The notes: generated by a model not told the origin, from the sequence alone. Counted from the stretch's first letter, positions 1 to 7,914 are shown. The stretch is 15,073 bases of DNA from an uncultured Spirochaetia bacterium (GCA_937967705.1 CALCJG010000072.1:1-15073); one strand, 5' to 3'. A program made the numbers and translations.

Positions 1-339
1 CTTACGACGGGATACAACGGGGTTCCCTCAAGAATATCTCACTGTACGACGGAAAGCTGTCTGAGATCGAAATACAACATCCCATCAGGGGAACGGCACG
101 AACTCTGCCGCGGGCTGCATGCCGAGCAGAACGCGATCATCCAGGCCGCCCTTCACGGGGTTTCCATCAAGGGAGCCTGGATTTACATCACTCACCAGCC
201 CTGCTCCATCTGCACCAAGATGCTCATTAACAGCGGCATAGATCGCTTCGTCTTCAAAAACCCTTACAAAGACAGCCTCGCAGAGGAGATGATAGAAGAA
301 GCGGGGATAGAGCTCATTCTATATTCTCAACAATCATAG
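1..339 (+). CDS. dCMP deaminase, ComEB-type (5' end missing)
   Basis: This is the C-terminal 112 residues of a zinc-dependent deoxycytidylate deaminase; the start lies left of the window. The family deaminates dCMP to dUMP in the cytosol, feeding dTMP synthesis. The frame is open from base 1 to TAG at 337-339. It shows HAEQN (fragment residues 40-44, zinc-binding His and proton-shuttling Glu) and PCSIC (67-71, the two zinc cysteines 68 and 71). The TTGYNGVPS stretch at the fragment start and the cysteine-rich segment before HAEQN are typical of dCMP rather than cytidine deaminases. Its last 26 bases overlap the end of the opposing thiolase gene. ThyX, which consumes dUMP, lies about 5 kb downstream on the same strand. 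I see no terminator after the stop. A tRNA or guanine deaminase is less likely given these motifs. Confidence 0.92.
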   Translation, partial: LTTGYNGVPSRISHCTTESCLRSKYNIPSGERHELCRGLHAEQNAIIQAALHGVSIKGAWIYITHQPCSICTKMLINSGIDRFVFKNPYKDSLAEEMIEEAGIELILYSQQS

Positions 340-1501
340 TAACGGCCTCAGCCCCACCAAGGCATAGAGAGGCTGCGCCCAGCTTTGTCTTCCTGCGTTT
401 CATCTCATGTATCAGGGTTGCCAGGACCCGGGCCCCGGAAGCTCCTATGGGATGCCCCAGCGCCACCGACCCTCCGTTGACATTGACGATCTCCCGGTCC
501 AGCTTTAATTCCTTCATGACTGCCAGAGTAGAACCGGAAAAAGCCTCATTGATCTCCTGAAGGCCTATATCCTTGATTTCGATCCCCGCCCTTCTGCATA
601 CATGAGGAATGGATTTTATGGGTGCCATCAAAACATGAGGCAAATCGACCCCTGCCGAGCCGGAGGCAACGATTTTCACCAGAGGTTTAAGCCCCAGAGC
701 TTTCGCCTTTTTATAACTCATAACAACGGCCGCTGCAGCACCATCGCTTATGACCGAAGCATTCCCGGCAGTGGCAAAGCCATCCTTGGTAAAGGCAGGT
801 TTCATTTTAGATAATAATTCGAGACTCGTCGCCCGAGGGCATTCATCGGTGTCGAAAACGACATCCCCCTTTTTTGATTTCATGACCACCGGCACAATCT
901 CGTCCTTAAAGACCCCTTCCCGGATGGATTTGAGAGCTTTGTCGTAGGAGCCAAGAGCATATTTATCCTGATCCTCCCGGCTGATCTCCCATTCCCGACT
1001 GATGATGTCGTTAGTCGTCCCCATATGATAGTTGTTGTTGATATCCCAGAGGCCGTCGTGCACCATATGATCCATTAACGGACTGTCCCCCATTCTAGCC
1101 CCCCAGCGGGCATTGGGGAGATAGTAGGGCGCTTTGCTCATGTTTTCCATGCCCCCCGCGACAACAACCTCGGCATACCCAGACTTGATGAGCTCCGATG
1201 CCAGTACGACAGACATGAGACCCGATCCGCATACCTTGTTAACGGTAAGCCCCCCCGGCTCCATCGGCATTTCCGCCCTTATGGCGGCTTGTCTCGCCGG
1301 GTTCTGACCATAACCGCAGGGAAGAACCATCCCCATAATAATCTCCTGGACATCGCTCTTTTGAATCCCGGCCTTCTTAACCGCCTCGCGGATCACAATG
1401 GCACCCAAATCCGTAGCATCCATGGAAGACAGGGTCCCATTATAGGCACCCAGGGCTGTCCGTATCGAACTGACGATTACCGCATCATTATCCTGTATCA
1501 T
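314..1501 (-). CDS. Acetyl-CoA C-acyltransferase (thiolase)
   Basis: A full-length biosynthetic/degradative thiolase of 395 residues, normal for the family. It joins or cleaves acyl-CoA and acetyl-CoA in acetoacetyl-CoA formation, PHA synthesis or beta-oxidation. From the ATG at 1501, the nucleophilic cysteine is Cys91 in NKVCGSG. NEAF is at 318-321, the catalytic His is His350 in GHPIGASG, and the second active cysteine is Cys380 in CLGGAEA. The usual third glycine of the CxGGG motif is Ala here; Cys and the first glycines are kept. I chose ATG 1501 because AGGAG lies six bases upstream. A longer frame from TTG at 1519 adds six residues that include that ribosome site, so it is unlikely. The stop is inside the opposing deaminase gene. 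The chain-length preference cannot be read from sequence, so I give no gene symbol. The dehydrogenase at 5980-6888 could act in the same pathway. Confidence 0.93.
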   Translation of the reverse strand: MIQDNDAVIVSSIRTALGAYNGTLSSMDATDLGAIVIREAVKKAGIQKSDVQEIIMGMVLPCGYGQNPARQAAIRAEMPMEPGGLTVNKVCGSGLMSVVLASELIKSGYAEVVVAGGMENMSKAPYYLPNARWGARMGDSPLMDHMVHDGLWDINNNYHMGTTNDIISREWEISREDQDKYALGSYDKALKSIREGVFKDEIVPVVMKSKKGDVVFDTDECPRATSLELLSKMKPAFTKDGFATAGNASVISDGAAAAVVMSYKKAKALGLKPLVKIVASGSAGVDLPHVLMAPIKSIPHVCRRAGIEIKDIGLQEINEAFSGSTLAVMKELKLDREIVNVNGGSVALGHPIGASGARVLATLIHEMKRRKTKLGAASLCLGGAEAVTMIVENIE

Positions 1502-1572
1502 GACACACTCCTGTTCCAATGCTGCTGGATGATAGATTATTTGCTGATAGGAAATTTCGAAGAAAGGACCAT

Positions 1573-1600
1573 ACTATGATGGATTGCCAATTATCATCAA
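1573..1600 (-). promoter_or_regulatory. Possible sigma70-type promoter for the thiolase
   Basis: On the minus strand, TTGATG (1595-1600) and CATAGT (1573-1578) are separated by 16 bases. Each matches four of six consensus positions. Transcription would begin about 65 bases before the thiolase ATG. A second AT-rich element reading TATAAT on the minus strand (1624-1629) has no recognisable -35. Weak support; the region is AT-rich and chance matches are likely. Confidence 0.25.
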
Positions 1601-1714
1601 CGATTTTTTGATCATATGCTTGCATTATACTGGAGAAATATTCCGGAGACCCTCAGCGGCTGGAAAGGCCACCTCAGATACTTATTTTTCCCCTGATTGC
1701 CCCTCATTTTTTCT

Positions 1715-1743
1715 TTGATTATTTTAGTCCCCGGGCTTATAAT
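1715..1743 (+). promoter_or_regulatory. Sigma70-type promoter for the histidine kinase
   Basis: TTGATT (1715-1720) and a perfect TATAAT (1738-1743) are separated by 17 bases, the ideal spacing. Transcription would start near 1750, giving a leader of about 30 bases before the ATG at 1779. No clear Shine-Dalgarno lies before that ATG, so translation may start weakly or without the usual signal. This is the best-looking promoter in the window. Confidence 0.6.
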
Positions 1744-1778
1744 GTTTCAATATACAAGATAGTCCGTATAAAACCCTT

Positions 1779-2888
1779 ATGATAAACTGGAATGCCCCAC
1801 ATCCTCATAATCTACTCAACCACTTGGATGAAGGTGTCCTTCTCGTCGACACCAGAGAAAGGGTGATCTTCATCAACCGTTATGCCAAAAGGGCTTTCGG
1901 CCTCAATCAGCGGAAAAACCACCACGGATCACTGTCTTCCCTCCTGGAAAGCTCCAATCCCGGCTTTTACAGATTTCTCTCCCAGAGCATAAAGGATAAC
2001 CGCTTTGTAAGCCATCACGAGATGACCTTTATACAAAAGAAGGAGAGAGAACTCAAGCTGATGATAACCCTCCTCCCGCCCGCGCCGGGCAATGGAGGGA
2101 AGCCTCACTTTTCGATCATCATCAAAGACATTACGGAAATCTGGAAGCTCCACCTGAAGGAGAAAAGGCTTATCTATCAGATAAAGAACCGTTATATTGA
2201 TCAGATGGAGACTCTGCGACAAATAGCCGATTCCGTCGCTCATGAAGTCCGAAATCCGATCGTTTCCATCGGTGGATATGCCAATCTCCTTCTAAGAAAA
2301 TGCGCTCTGAAAGACGGAAGGGATCTGGAGGAACTGAAAAAATACATCACCTACATCAAAGAAGACGCCGAACGGCTGAATCATATCGTCAACCAGGTGG
2401 AAAGGTATTCGGATATCTCTGATATCAAATTTCAGAGGGAAAATACGGTAACCGTGTTTCAGGAGATTTTTCGTTATGCCAAAAAGATCTCACAAAAGGA
2501 AAAAATCACCCTGGAAACCCCCCCTATCGAATTGGAGGAATACCCGATCTATATTGACCGCTCCAAGTTCAGCACCGCCATCAAGAACCTGCTGCGGCAC
2601 TCACTGCTGCTCTCCCTCCCGGACAGGCCGGTGGTGATCAGCCTCCGTTTCGCGCCCTATGAGATATCCCTGAAAATTGAACTGACAACCAATAAGCTGA
2701 AGGAAGAGGATGTCCACTTCATCTTCAATCCCTTTTATTCCCTCTCCACGCAGAATGTCGACTTCGATCTGGCTATCGCCCAGAGGCTGATCATACTTCA
2801 CGGCGGGATCATTCAGACGAACATGGACAATAAAAACCGCCTCCTCTTCCGTATATCCATTCCAAAGGAGAAAAGGCTCTCCCGCTGA
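1779..2888 (+). CDS. Soluble PAS-domain histidine kinase with degenerate ATP-binding domain
   Basis: A 369-residue cytosolic sensor kinase homologue with no signal peptide or membrane segment. Residues about 10-120 look like a PAS sensor domain (LDEGVLLVDTRERVIFINRYA and, at its end, IIIKDITE). A helical linker follows. The DHp domain has the H-box SVAHEVRNP, with the phospho-acceptor His155. The C-terminal domain (about 220-365) has the fold pattern of a HATPase but is eroded. The N-box reads NLLRHS, with His274 where the Mg-binding Asn belongs. The G1 box DxGxG is missing (LTTNKL). The F-box survives as FNPFYS, and the G2 box GxGxGL is VDFDLA. Such changes normally abolish ATP binding, so it may be a pseudokinase, a phosphatase or a phosphotransfer partner. 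No response regulator is nearby. Its stop abuts the hemL stop. The family assignment is firm; the activity is uncertain. Confidence 0.85.
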   Translation: MINWNAPHPHNLLNHLDEGVLLVDTRERVIFINRYAKRAFGLNQRKNHHGSLSSLLESSNPGFYRFLSQSIKDNRFVSHHEMTFIQKKERELKLMITLLPPAPGNGGKPHFSIIIKDITEIWKLHLKEKRLIYQIKNRYIDQMETLRQIADSVAHEVRNPIVSIGGYANLLLRKCALKDGRDLEELKKYITYIKEDAERLNHIVNQVERYSDISDIKFQRENTVTVFQEIFRYAKKISQKEKITLETPPIELEEYPIYIDRSKFSTAIKNLLRHSLLLSLPDRPVVISLRFAPYEISLKIELTTNKLKEEDVHFIFNPFYSLSTQNVDFDLAIAQRLIILHGGIIQTNMDNKNRLLFRISIPKEKRLSR

Positions 2889-4181
2889 TCAGCCCAGCAC
2901 CTCCTTAAGGGACAGGCGAAGGGCATCCACCGTCTTGCTGATCTCCTCCGTCCCATGGGCCGTGGAGAGAAATCCGACCTCGTAACCGGAGGGCGAGAGA
3001 TAGATCCCCTTTTCCAGCATGGCCCGATGAAAAAGTGCGAACAGCTTCATGTCGGATTCCCGCACCTGATCAACATCGCCGATGCGGTCCCTGCCGGTAA
3101 AATAAATACAGAAAATGGATTCCAGTCGTGTAAAGAGCAGCCGCCCCTGGTATTCCCGGGCAACGGGACGGACCCCTGACTCGAAGATATCCCCCCGCTC
3201 GCTCAGTTTTATGTATCCGTCCAGATTCTCCATCTTCTTGAGCGTGGCTATCCCCGCCCGCATGGCAAGGGGGTTGCCGGAAAGCGTTCCGGCCTGATAG
3301 ACGGGACCGTCAGGGGCTACCAGGGCCATGATTTCCTTTGAGGCGCCATAGGCCCCTACCGGAAGGCCCCCGCCTATGATTTTACCCAGCGTCGTGATAT
3401 CCGCCCTGATGCCGTAATACTCCTGTGCCCCTCCCGGAGCCAAACGCAATCCGGTGATGACCTCGTCCCAGATGAGCAGTATATCATGGCGTGTACAGAG
3501 TTCACGTACGCCTGTGAGGAACTCTTTGTTCGGGATGATGAGACCGTAATTACAGGGGACCGGCTCCATGATGACCGCGGCGATAGTGCCGCCCTCCCTC
3601 TGGAGCAGCGACTCCAGCAGAGGAAGATTGTTAAAGGGGATAACGATGGTATCCTTCACATTATCCCTGTTGACCCCTGCTGAGTCCGGCGTTCCGAAGG
3701 TTGCCAGGCCGGATCCTCCCGCGACGAGGAGGTGATCCGCGTGGCCATGATAGCACCCGTCGAATTTGATGATCTTCTCGCGTCCTGTAAACCCCCGGGC
3801 GAGCCGTATGGCACTCATGGTGGCCTCGGTGCCGGAATTGACGAAACGTATCTTATCCATGGAGGGAAAACGGCGGAGAACCATCTCCGCCAGTTCTACT
3901 TCGTATTCATTGGGTGTCCCGAAGCTCGTACCCATCCCCACCCCCTCCAGAAGGGAGGCGACGACATCTTCATCGGCATGCCCCAGAATCATGGGCCCCC
4001 AGGACATACAGTAATCTACATACTCATTCCCATCGACATCCCTGAAGTTTGGGCCTTTTCCGCTCCGGATGAACAGAGGATCACCCCCCACGGAACGAAA
4101 GGCCCTTACGGGAGAATTGACCCCTCCCGGCATCAGCTCCAGCGCTCTGCTGTAAAGCTCCCTAGATCTTGCAGTATTCAT
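2889..4181 (-). CDS. hemL: Glutamate-1-semialdehyde 2,1-aminomutase
   Basis: A complete 430-residue PLP enzyme that turns glutamate-1-semialdehyde into 5-aminolevulinate, the C5 route used by most bacteria for haem and other tetrapyrroles. It is a class III aminotransferase fold. The N-terminal segment has ELMPGGVNSPVRAF, the cofactor-phosphate region NSGTEA is at 116-121, and the PLP-ring aspartate is in WDEVITG at 238-244. The Schiff-base lysine is Lys267 in TTLGKIIGGGLPVGA. That motif, and the absence of other transaminase hallmarks, separate HemL from ordinary aminotransferases. It starts three bases after the hemB stop, so the two are one operon. Its ribosome site (AGGGG) lies inside the hemB end. 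The upstream enzyme of the path, HemA, is not in the window. The TGA stop directly abuts the opposing histidine kinase stop, with no space for a terminator. Confidence 0.97.
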   Translation of the reverse strand: MNTARSRELYSRALELMPGGVNSPVRAFRSVGGDPLFIRSGKGPNFRDVDGNEYVDYCMSWGPMILGHADEDVVASLLEGVGMGTSFGTPNEYEVELAEMVLRRFPSMDKIRFVNSGTEATMSAIRLARGFTGREKIIKFDGCYHGHADHLLVAGGSGLATFGTPDSAGVNRDNVKDTIVIPFNNLPLLESLLQREGGTIAAVIMEPVPCNYGLIIPNKEFLTGVRELCTRHDILLIWDEVITGLRLAPGGAQEYYGIRADITTLGKIIGGGLPVGAYGASKEIMALVAPDGPVYQAGTLSGNPLAMRAGIATLKKMENLDGYIKLSERGDIFESGVRPVAREYQGRLLFTRLESIFCIYFTGRDRIGDVDQVRESDMKLFALFHRAMLEKGIYLSPSGYEVGFLSTAHGTEEISKTVDALRLSLKEVLG

Positions 4182-4184
4182 GTA

Positions 4185-5156
4185 TCAGAACCACCCCTGT
4201 TTATAAATATCCCGGGTATGATAGGATATGACCATATCCGCCCCGGCCCTGAAAATCGAGGTTATGATCTCCCGCACCATGGATTCCTCGTTGACCCAGC
4301 CTCTCTCTGCTGCTGCCTTGACCAGGGAATACTCGCCGCTGACGTTGTAGGCGCAGACCGGGAGACATACCCGATCCTTTACGCGGCGGATGATGTCCAG
4401 ATAGGAGAGGGCCGGTTTGACCATGACGATATCCGCTCCTTCCTCGATATCCAGTTCCACTTCCCTCTCCGCTTCCAGTGCATTGCGGAAATCCATCTGG
4501 TAGGTCTTCCTGTCGCCGAATTGCGGGGTACTGCCCGCTGCATCCCGAAAGGGACCGTAGAAAGACGAGGCGTATTTTGCCGAATAGGCCATGATCGGGA
4601 TGTCCTGGAAACTTTCCCTGTCCAGGGCATTTCTTATGGCCTCCACCCTGCCGTCCATCATGTCGGAGGGCGCTACGATATCGGCGCCGGCACGGGCATG
4701 GGAGAGCGCTGTCCGGGCCAGCAGATCCAGGGAAGGATCGTTCAGTATGCGTCCTTCCTCCACAAGACCGCAATGACCATGATTCATGTATTCGCACAGG
4801 CATACATCGGTGATGACGATGATATTAGGAAATTTTTCCCTGATAGCCCGAAGGGCTTTTTGTATCACCCCCTGTTCGTCATAGGCCGATGTTGCACGGT
4901 TGTCTTTCATTTCCGGTATGCCGAAGAGGAGAACGCTCTTTATTCCCAGGGTGAAATCGCTCTCCAGGTCCCGGAGGAGGTTGTCTGTGGAAACACGCTC
5001 TATCCCGGGCATGGATGCGATCCCCTGCCGTTGTCCGTTTCCCTCTACGATGAAATGCGGCATGATGAGCTTATCCCGGGATATCCGGGTTTCCGCGACC
5101 AGATCCCGGAGCACCGGCAGGGATCTCAATCTTCGGGGCCGATACTGTTGAATCAT
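4185..5156 (-). CDS. hemB: Delta-aminolevulinic acid dehydratase (porphobilinogen synthase)
   Basis: A complete 323-residue enzyme that condenses two 5-aminolevulinate molecules into porphobilinogen, the step after HemL. It has the family N-terminus RPRRLR. The cysteine-rich metal site DVCLCEYMNHGHCG (117-130) has Cys119, Cys121 and Cys129, which indicates a zinc-dependent active site. The two substrate lysines are Lys194 in YSAKYASSFYGP and Lys247 in DIVMVKPA, the latter forming the Schiff base. The length matches the family. The ATG at 5156 has a strong AAGGGGG four to five bases upstream. It is first in the hemB-hemL operon and is divergent from thyX, with about 156 bases between the starts. 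The promoter candidate is at 5217-5245. A 488-codon open frame lies on the other strand over this gene and hemL but is only a shadow. Confidence 0.97.
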   Translation of the reverse strand: MIQQYRPRRLRSLPVLRDLVAETRISRDKLIMPHFIVEGNGQRQGIASMPGIERVSTDNLLRDLESDFTLGIKSVLLFGIPEMKDNRATSAYDEQGVIQKALRAIREKFPNIIVITDVCLCEYMNHGHCGLVEEGRILNDPSLDLLARTALSHARAGADIVAPSDMMDGRVEAIRNALDRESFQDIPIMAYSAKYASSFYGPFRDAAGSTPQFGDRKTYQMDFRNALEAEREVELDIEEGADIVMVKPALSYLDIIRRVKDRVCLPVCAYNVSGEYSLVKAAAERGWVNEESMVREIITSIFRAGADMVISYHTRDIYKQGWF

Positions 5157-5194
5157 AACATCCCCCTTTTTATGACTTTTTACATTTTAAAAGA

Positions 5195-5221
5195 ATGACC
5201 AGTCACTTCTCTCGGTATAAT
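5195..5221 (+). promoter_or_regulatory. Candidate promoter for thyX
   Basis: A perfect TATAAT lies at 5216-5221. The best -35 is ATGACC at 5195-5200, four of six, but the 15-base spacer is short. The thyX leader would be about 85 bases. The -10 shares bases with the opposing hemB promoter. A short inverted repeat TGAC-CA-GTCA (5196-5205) sits at the -35 and could be chance. Confidence 0.3.
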
Positions 5222-5245
5222 GTTTTTTCTTTTTTCACTTTACAA
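5217..5245 (-). promoter_or_regulatory. Candidate promoter for hemB-hemL
   Basis: On the minus strand, TTGTAA (5240-5245) and CATTAT (5217-5222) are 17 bases apart, each matching four of six consensus positions. An A-rich spacer lies between them. Transcription would start near 5210, leaving a leader of about 55 bases before hemB. The same bases read TATAAT on the plus strand, so this promoter overlaps the candidate for thyX. Confidence 0.4.
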
Positions 5246-5312
5246 GAGCTCCCCACATAGAGTAAAAGCAGAAAATCAGCCTAAACACCTTTATCCATAA
5301 TGAGGTTTTATC

Positions 5313-5951
5313 ATGGAATACCACAAGCCCGAAGTTCAGCTGCTTGCCGTTACTCCCCAGGCGGAAAAACTGATCGAAGAGGCGGGCCGTACATGCTATC
5401 TTTCCCTGGACAAGATGACGGGGGACAGCGAAGCGAATTTCATCCGCCGCTGCATTCGCAACGGGCACCATTCCATCCTGGAACACGCGTCAGCCACATT
5501 CCGAATCCGGGGAGCCTCCAGGGCTTTCACGCATCAGCTCGTACGTCATCGCGTGGCCAGCTTTTCCCAGCAATCCCAGCGCTATGTTAATGAATCGGAG
5601 TTCAATTACATTGTGCCTCCCGAGATCCTGAACAATGAAAAGGCCTATGCCCTGTTTCGGGATTTCATGGAAACCACACGCAAGACCTACAACCAACTCA
5701 AGGAATTGAAAGTCCGAAAGGAGGACGCCCGGTTTGTACTGCCCAATGCCCTGGAGAGCCAGATCGTATTCACTGCAAACTTCCGGGAGCTCCGGCATAT
5801 ATTTCAGCTCAGGCTCCACATTACCGCGCAGTGGGAAATCCGCAGGGTCTGCCTGGAGATGCTCAGACACATGCATCGGGAAGCCCCGTCAGTCTTTTCC
5901 GACTTCATCATCAACGAATCCAACTGGACCGCCCGGTCCGATCTTGCCTGA
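5313..5951 (+). CDS. thyX: Flavin-dependent thymidylate synthase
   Basis: A complete 212-residue ThyX, which methylates dUMP to dTMP using FAD, NADPH and methylene-tetrahydrofolate, without making dihydrofolate. The signature RHRxxSxxxxSxR is present as RHRVASFSQQSQR at 78-90. The flavin/substrate region GHHSILEHA is at 51-59. The C-terminal block from DAR (138-140) through LPNA and RELRHIFQLR to AQWEIR (172-177) is typical. The ATG at 5313 has GAGG eight bases upstream. It is a single gene, divergent from hemB and convergent with the dehydrogenase at 5980, with only 28 bases between stops and no hairpin. It is functionally linked to the dCMP deaminase at the left edge, which supplies dUMP. 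No thyA is visible here. Confidence 0.97.
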   Translation: MEYHKPEVQLLAVTPQAEKLIEEAGRTCYLSLDKMTGDSEANFIRRCIRNGHHSILEHASATFRIRGASRAFTHQLVRHRVASFSQQSQRYVNESEFNYIVPPEILNNEKAYALFRDFMETTRKTYNQLKELKVRKEDARFVLPNALESQIVFTANFRELRHIFQLRLHITAQWEIRRVCLEMLRHMHREAPSVFSDFIINESNWTARSDLA

Positions 5952-5979
5952 CAGGGATTCCTACTGTTTTGTCCATCCC

Positions 5980-6888
5980 TCAGGAAAGGATCGGTGCCAT
6001 GAAGGAAAAGGATTCCACGATGCTGGATAGGACCCTGGCATCCTCCAGATTTGTAATTTTCTGCCAGTTGGCTGCGATCTCTTCCGGTTTCACCTCTCTC
6101 TGCCCGTCACCCAGGACTATCCCCGGGGCGCACATGACCGCCGTCCGACTGTACCATCCGCCGGCGCAGTTGAAGATCATACTGGTATCCTGATTCTCCC
6201 TGGACGCGAGATAGAGCACCAGCGGGACGATGAACTCAGGCTTCAGCTTTTTATAGTTGTCCGGAGGAAGCACATCCTCAGTGATCCGTGATGCCGCCAC
6301 CGGCGCGATGGTATTGCATTTGATATTGTACTTCCCCCCTTCGATTGAGAGGGTATTCATCAGGCCGACGAGCGCCATTTTGGCCGCGCTGTAATTGGAT
6401 TGTCCAAAATTTCCATACAGTCCTGCACCGGACGCGGTCATGATTATGCGTCCGAAACCCTTTTCCTTCATGGCGGCAAAAGCCGGTTTCGTCACACAGA
6501 AGGCCCCCTTCAGGTGTACGTTGATCACCGTATCCCAGGCGTCTTCCGTCATCTTGACGATGCTCCGGTCCATTACGATTCCGGCGTTGTTTACCAGGAT
6601 ATCGACGCTCCCGAAACTGTCCAGGGCTGCCTGAATGATCTTCTGCCCGCTATCGACAGTGGAAACAGAATCGTAGTTAGCCACGGCTTCACCGCCGCCG
6701 TTTTTAATTTCCTTCACGACATCATCGGCGGCGCTGTGGTCCCCTCCGCCGCCGTCCCTGGAGCCCCCCAGATCGTTTACTACGACCTTGGCCCCCCTCC
6801 TTGCGAATTCGAGGGCATAGCTGCGCCCCAATCCCCTGCCGCTGCCTGTTATGACCGCAACCAGTCCATCGAAACGGATGTCAGACAT
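5980..6888 (-). CDS. Short-chain dehydrogenase, MFE-2-type (3R)-hydroxyacyl-CoA dehydrogenase
   Basis: A 302-residue NAD(P)-dependent SDR. Its N-terminus, RFDGLVAVITGSGRGLGRSY, and the following NDLGGSRDGGGGD are the pattern of the dehydrogenase unit of peroxisomal multifunctional enzyme 2 (HSD17B4). That unit oxidises (3R)-hydroxyacyl-CoA. The cofactor loop TGSGRGLG is at 14-21 and NNAG at 100-103. The catalytic residues are Asn124, Ser153, Tyr166 and Lys170 (SNYSAAK). ANYDSV at 70-75 is also an MFE-2 trait. The C-terminal 60 residues go beyond a minimal SDR, as in MFE-2-like bacterial proteins. The start has a perfect AAGGAGG five bases upstream. It follows the membrane protein gene with 36 bases between, so the two are likely co-transcribed. 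No MaoC hydratase or SCP2 domain is fused or adjacent. The exact substrate is inferred. Confidence 0.88.
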   Translation of the reverse strand: MSDIRFDGLVAVITGSGRGLGRSYALEFARRGAKVVVNDLGGSRDGGGGDHSAADDVVKEIKNGGGEAVANYDSVSTVDSGQKIIQAALDSFGSVDILVNNAGIVMDRSIVKMTEDAWDTVINVHLKGAFCVTKPAFAAMKEKGFGRIIMTASGAGLYGNFGQSNYSAAKMALVGLMNTLSIEGGKYNIKCNTIAPVAASRITEDVLPPDNYKKLKPEFIVPLVLYLASRENQDTSMIFNCAGGWYSRTAVMCAPGIVLGDGQREVKPEEIAANWQKITNLEDARVLSSIVESFSFMAPILS

Positions 6889-6924
6889 AATTCCTCCTTC
6901 AATCCTATGTTCTATAGATTTATA

Positions 6925-7863
6925 TCATTCGCCCTTCTTGATATTGCTGAAAAAGCGTGAAGATATATTGAAATAGGCTGCAAAGGGAAAGGACACCACA
7001 AAGGAGAAGACGAACATATAGGAAATAGCGATGCAATACCGCAAAATATCGATAAAAGTGAAGACGCTCTGTCCGTAGGTCTGATAGGCGCCGATGGGAT
7101 CAGGCTTAGGAGTAATCCCCCTGATCAGCTCCACGAGATAGGACTTGAAGGCCATGTTGCTGATGACCTGAGGATAGGCCACATTGATCTTCCACTGCAA
7201 AGCCCAGGTAATCCCCACGGAATATATGACGAGATAATAGACCACCAGCATGGAGAGAAAGAGAAAGGAAAGGGATATCACAAGATAGATAATGACGTTG
7301 AGCCACTTGTTCCGTATTAAATAGAGCATTTCCTTCAGTCCCTCCTTGAAGCTCGTAGAGGCGCTTATGACCGCCGGCATGACGGCAAAGATACAGAAGG
7401 CCATAATCACGCAGGCCACATTGATCATCAGGAAAGGTATCGTAAGAACAGCTATCAGCACCGGACCTGCGTAAGGGATATAGGACAGGGCCGTTATGCC
7501 CACTTCGATGAAAATGATCACCCCGATAAGGATTAGAGTGATAAAAGCGACTCCCAGGAGATAGTGGGACCGACGGGACACATCCCTGAAAATAACTGAG
7601 GTTTTAACCTCCGCAGCATTTTCATACTGATTAATACGATAGACGCCGGCATAGGACATTAGGAGCGAGGTAAAGAGAATGAACATTCCGATGTTCTGCA
7701 GAAAGTAGTAGAAGAAGCTTTCCTTGGGTATAAGGCCCGAAAGTATCAGGAAGAACAGGAAGAGGATGAGACCGATCATCAGATAAAACCATGTAATTAA
7801 AAAGCTTTTTTTGAACCGCTCAAAAGTGAAGGATTCCATAATGTCCTTGGTAAAAAATTCCAT
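6925..7863 (-). CDS. Polytopic membrane protein of unknown function
   Basis: A 312-residue integral membrane protein I do not recognise. Hydrophobic segments lie at about 20-43, 50-72, 101-126, 132-165 (long, perhaps two), 188-218 and 270-297, giving about six helices. The loop SFKEGLKEMLYLIRNKWLN (171-189), just before a helix, recalls the repeated amphipathic-then-membrane units of DUF-type proteins related to the glycerophosphodiesterase membrane domain. That is a resemblance, not an identification. A hydrophilic loop at about 219-268 carries WKIN and PKPDPIGAYQTYG and probably faces one side of the membrane. There are no catalytic motifs or transporter signatures. The ATG at 7863 has AAGGA six bases upstream. 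It is followed after 36 bases by the dehydrogenase gene and preceded by a 119-base gap after the large kinase gene. Confidence 0.8.
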   Translation of the reverse strand: MEFFTKDIMESFTFERFKKSFLITWFYLMIGLILFLFFLILSGLIPKESFFYYFLQNIGMFILFTSLLMSYAGVYRINQYENAAEVKTSVIFRDVSRRSHYLLGVAFITLILIGVIIFIEVGITALSYIPYAGPVLIAVLTIPFLMINVACVIMAFCIFAVMPAVISASTSFKEGLKEMLYLIRNKWLNVIIYLVISLSFLFLSMLVVYYLVIYSVGITWALQWKINVAYPQVISNMAFKSYLVELIRGITPKPDPIGAYQTYGQSVFTFIDILRYCIAISYMFVFSFVVSFPFAAYFNISSRFFSNIKKGE

Positions 7864-7914
7864 CTCTTTTCCTTATCACGAATAATGTTGATTACCAGGG
7901 AGAGGATTCATCAC

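Noticed and set aside
1499..1519. TTG at 1519 as the thiolase start
   Set aside because: The six extra codons contain the AGGAG that serves the ATG at 1501.
1624..1631. TATAAT (minus) / TATACT (plus) as a main promoter
   Set aside because: No -35 at proper spacing on either strand; the better plus-strand promoter is at 1715-1743.
1502..1778. Small RNA or riboswitch in the longest gap
   Set aside because: I found only short AT-rich stretches and promoter-like elements, with no stable stem-loop series or known aptamer pattern.
3732..5198. 488-codon open frame on the plus strand over hemL and hemB
   Set aside because: It is fully antisense to two well-identified genes, shows no domain pattern and has the odd composition of a reverse-frame shadow.
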